Translations under genes and position numbers: made by a program
In this document: positions 31,600-33,285 of the stretch, piece after piece
Layout: each line of letters starts with the position of its first letter
How positions within the stretch are numbered: the stretch's first letter is position 1
DNA from: Caloranaerobacter sp050286925
GTDB lineage: Bacteria > Bacillota > Clostridia > Tissierellales > Thermohalobacteraceae
Reading direction: 5' to 3'
NCBI RefSeq assembly: GCF_050286925.1
Contig: NZ_JBFWFX010000017.1
Location: forward strand, 1 to 33,285
DNA: 33,285 nucleotides
Notes under the pieces: generated by a model
What the model was told of the DNA's origin: nothing
The model's input: only the letters and a program-made list of their open reading frames with translations
Databases searched by the model: none

Positions 31600-32565
31600 A
31601 TGATATTAAGTGCAAGCAGACGCACAGATATTCCTGCTTTTTATGCTGAGTGGTTTATGAATAGAATAAAAGAAGGTTACTTTTACAGAGTAAATCCTTT
31701 TAATACAAAACAAGTTAAAAAATTTAGATTATCTCCAGATAATATTGATGTGATTGTTTTTTGGACTAAAGATGCGAAAAAATTTATTTCTTATTTAGAT
31801 GAACTGGATAGAAAAGGATATAGATATTATTTTCAATATACGATTAATGATTATCCAAAATTGTTTGAGCCTAATTTGGATGATATATTAGAGAGAATAG
31901 AAACTTTTAAGAGATTAAGTAATAAAATAGGCAAAGATAAAGTTATCTGGAGATATGATCCAATAATTGTAAGTAATATTACGCCAATAGAATATCATCT
32001 TGAAAAATTAGATAAGCTTGCTAATGAGCTTAGTAATTACACTAATAGAATTATAATTAGTTTTGTTGATTTATATGGAAAAGTAAAAAAGAGAATGGAT
32101 AAACTTAAGCAAAATAAAGGAATAGTGATACAAGATATTACGACTTATTCTAATAGAGAAAAGTTAATAGATTTTTGCAAGAGTATAAAGCGTATAGCAT
32201 TAAATAATAACTTAGAAATTTACAGCTGCAGTGAAGAAATTGACTTAACTGATATAGACATAGAACATGGTAAATGTATAGATATTAATTTAATTAATAA
32301 ATTATTTGACCTTTACCTGCCATACAAGAAAGATAAAAATCAACGGAAAGAATGTCTATGTGCTGAAGCTGTCGATTTGGGAATGTATAATACGTGTGAC
32401 CATAGATGTATTTATTGTTATGCTAATATAAGTGATAAAGCAATTATTAATAATACGGCAAAACATGATATAAGTAGCCCAATTCTCATTGGAAAATATG
32501 ACGGAGTAATAACAGATGGCGATAATAAAGGTGAGCAGCTAAGTATATTACAAAAGTATTTGTAA
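31600..32565 (+). CDS. DUF1848 family protein with C-terminal CX3CX2C motif
   Basis: A 321-residue protein of DUF1848 (PF08902). The N terminus, ILSASRRTDIPAFYAEWF, and VNPFNTKQVKKFRLSP, VFWTKDAKKF, IWRYDPIIVS are family hallmarks. Near the C terminus the cysteines C252, C254, C266, C270 and C273 include CDHRCIYC, a CX3CX2C spacing like that of radical-SAM enzymes but at the opposite end of the protein. An iron-sulfur site is inferred. The reaction is unknown. The ATG at 31600 is preferred over an in-frame TTG at 31588; GGTGG lies between the two. Confidence 0.85.
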   Translation: MILSASRRTDIPAFYAEWFMNRIKEGYFYRVNPFNTKQVKKFRLSPDNIDVIVFWTKDAKKFISYLDELDRKGYRYYFQYTINDYPKLFEPNLDDILERIETFKRLSNKIGKDKVIWRYDPIIVSNITPIEYHLEKLDKLANELSNYTNRIIISFVDLYGKVKKRMDKLKQNKGIVIQDITTYSNREKLIDFCKSIKRIALNNNLEIYSCSEEIDLTDIDIEHGKCIDINLINKLFDLYLPYKKDKNQRKECLCAEAVDLGMYNTCDHRCIYCYANISDKAIINNTAKHDISSPILIGKYDGVITDGDNKGEQLSILQKYL

Positions 32566-32590
32566 AGTAACGAATAAGTAGATTTTAAGG

Positions 32591-32622
32591 AAAACAGTGA
32601 GCAGTTAGTTCACTGTTTTTTT
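32591..32622 (+). terminator. Terminator after the DUF1848 gene
   Basis: ACAGTGA (32594-32600) and TCACTGT (32610-32616) pair, preceded by AAA and followed by a run of T to 32622. Confidence 0.88.
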
Positions 32623-32625
32623 ATA

Positions 32626-32815
32626 ATCCATAGGAAATTATAATAAAATCCTATATTTTAAAAAATTAATGTTGATTTTATTGAAACTTTGTTTGGCATG
32701 TTTACATGCCAGAGTCGTTATAAACTACTTTAAATTGTGGATAAATTCAAATATAATTTCCGTTTATGGATATAGGCAAAATCTTCCTTAATTTATTTAA
32801 ATCGAAGATTTTGTT
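32626..32815 (+). repeat. Dispersed structured repeat, copy 2
   Basis: The left arm, ATCCAT-A-GGAAATTATA (32626-32642), pairs with TATAATTTCC (32752-32761) and ATGGAT (32766-32771). The hairpin CAAAATCTTC (32777-32786), loop CTTAATTTATTTAAATC and GAAGATTTTG (32804-32813) follows with an identical loop to copy 1. The left arm is about 109 nt from its partner here, against 25 nt in copy 1. A 6-bp palindrome (GGCATG/CATGCC, 32695-32710) lies in the insert, and a perfect DnaA-like TGTGGATAA is at 32736-32744. Confidence 0.8.
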
Positions 32816-32820
32816 CTATC

Positions 32821-32865
32821 TAGGCATTAGATACTTGGTATTAGGTAACTAGGTGTTAGGTATTG
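32821..32865 (+). repeat. Degenerate tandem units of about 15 nt
   Basis: Three imperfect units start at 32821, 32836 and 32850: TAGGCATTAGATACT, TGGTATTAGGTAAC and TAGGTGTTAGGTATTG. They share a TAGG-TATTAGGTA core. No coding or RNA role is visible. Confidence 0.55.
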
Positions 32866-33285
32866 TAACTGGCTATTTGTTATTTGCTATCATCCTGTTT
32901 TTATAAAAATAAATATTTTGTCAATAAGCTCATAAATTATTTGTAATATATTTTCAAGCTCAATATAATAATAAACTTTAAGAATAGAAATTTAGACATT
33001 GAAATGTCAAGTTATTAGATATGGAATTAGAAATATGATATAAGGTGAAAGGAAGATAGCAATTAATAATTAATTGTAAAGTTTTATTGATCAACCACAT
33101 AAAATTTTAGGTATTAATAACATATATGAAAAAATTCGGAACATTCAATATAGATTTCTACATAATAAGGGAAAATATATTTATGTTGTAAAGAAATATT
33201 TGGTGAAATAAGAGAACTAATTCAAAATTTAGTTGTATTGGGAATTTTTAAAATTTATAAAGTAACATTTTGCTTAAAATGTTAC
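32866..33285. other. Gene-free AT-rich tail of the window
   Basis: No convincing gene lies here. Small palindromes occur at 32995-33008 (GACATT/AATGTC). The window ends on a perfect 10-bp inverted repeat, GTAACATTTT/AAAATGTTAC (33262-33271 and 33276-33285, loop GCTT). A short frame open to the window edge from about 33173 cannot be judged without the following sequence. Confidence 0.5.

Noticed and set aside
33124..33285. Possible decayed or partial gene at the window end (short frame MKKFGTFNID, and another open to the edge from about 33173).
   Set aside because: Too short, interrupted by stops, without a clear ribosome-binding site or recognisable family.

Overview
The window is AT-rich bacterial chromosome with near-consensus AGGAGG ribosome-binding sites, many GTG and TTG starts, zinc-binding versions of S14, S4 and L36, and a Bacillus/Clostridium-type gene order (tuf, then S10-spc-alpha cluster, then ecfA1-ecfA2-ecfT-truA-rplM-rpsI-cwlD). 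The spore-cortex amidase gene cwlD points to a spore former. The best guess is a low-GC anaerobic Firmicute of class Clostridia or Tissierellia; the species cannot be read from the sequence.

Region 1 (1-16277) is the translation superoperon. The 3' end of tuf closes with a strong terminator, and a new promoter drives a roughly 200-nt structured leader ahead of rpsJ. Then follow rplC, rplD, rplW, rplB, rpsS, rplV, rpsC, rplP, rpmC, rpsQ, rplN, rplX, rplE, rpsN, rpsH, rplF, rplR, rpsE, rpmD, rplO, secY, adk, map, a KOW-domain gene, infA, rpmJ, rpsM, rpsK, rpsD, rpoA and rplQ. All are on the plus strand, tightly packed, and closed by a terminator.

Region 2 (16306-20650) holds the energy-coupling-factor module ecfA1-ecfA2-ecfT (vitamin/metal uptake) and truA. 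It then has one copy of a dispersed structured repeat, a consensus promoter, a probable L13 leader, and rplM-rpsI with a terminator.

Region 3 (20777-24476) holds cwlD, a Memo-AMMECR1 fusion gene, a dense cluster of DnaA-box-like 9-mers, and a membrane-anchored amidase-domain protein.

Region 4 (24477-28311) holds a minus-strand GltD-like flavoprotein, a 383-bp divergent intergenic region, and a three-gene polar amino-acid ABC importer operon with terminator.

Region 5 (28327-32622) holds psuG, an MscS channel gene, a small MltG-like protein without a catalytic domain, a hypoxanthine-type DNA glycosylase, and a DUF1848 protein with a C-terminal CX3CX2C cysteine cluster.

Region 6 (32566-33285) is gene-free. 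It carries the second copy of the dispersed repeat, degenerate 15-nt tandem units and a perfect palindrome at the window end.

The least expected signals are the DnaA-box cluster at 22968-23140, the paired dispersed repeats at 19532-19639 and 32626-32815 (one stem carries a compensatory change), the two-state helix in the rpsJ leader, and the DNA glycosylase/DUF1848 gene pair. I found no tRNA, rRNA, CRISPR array or intact insertion sequence.
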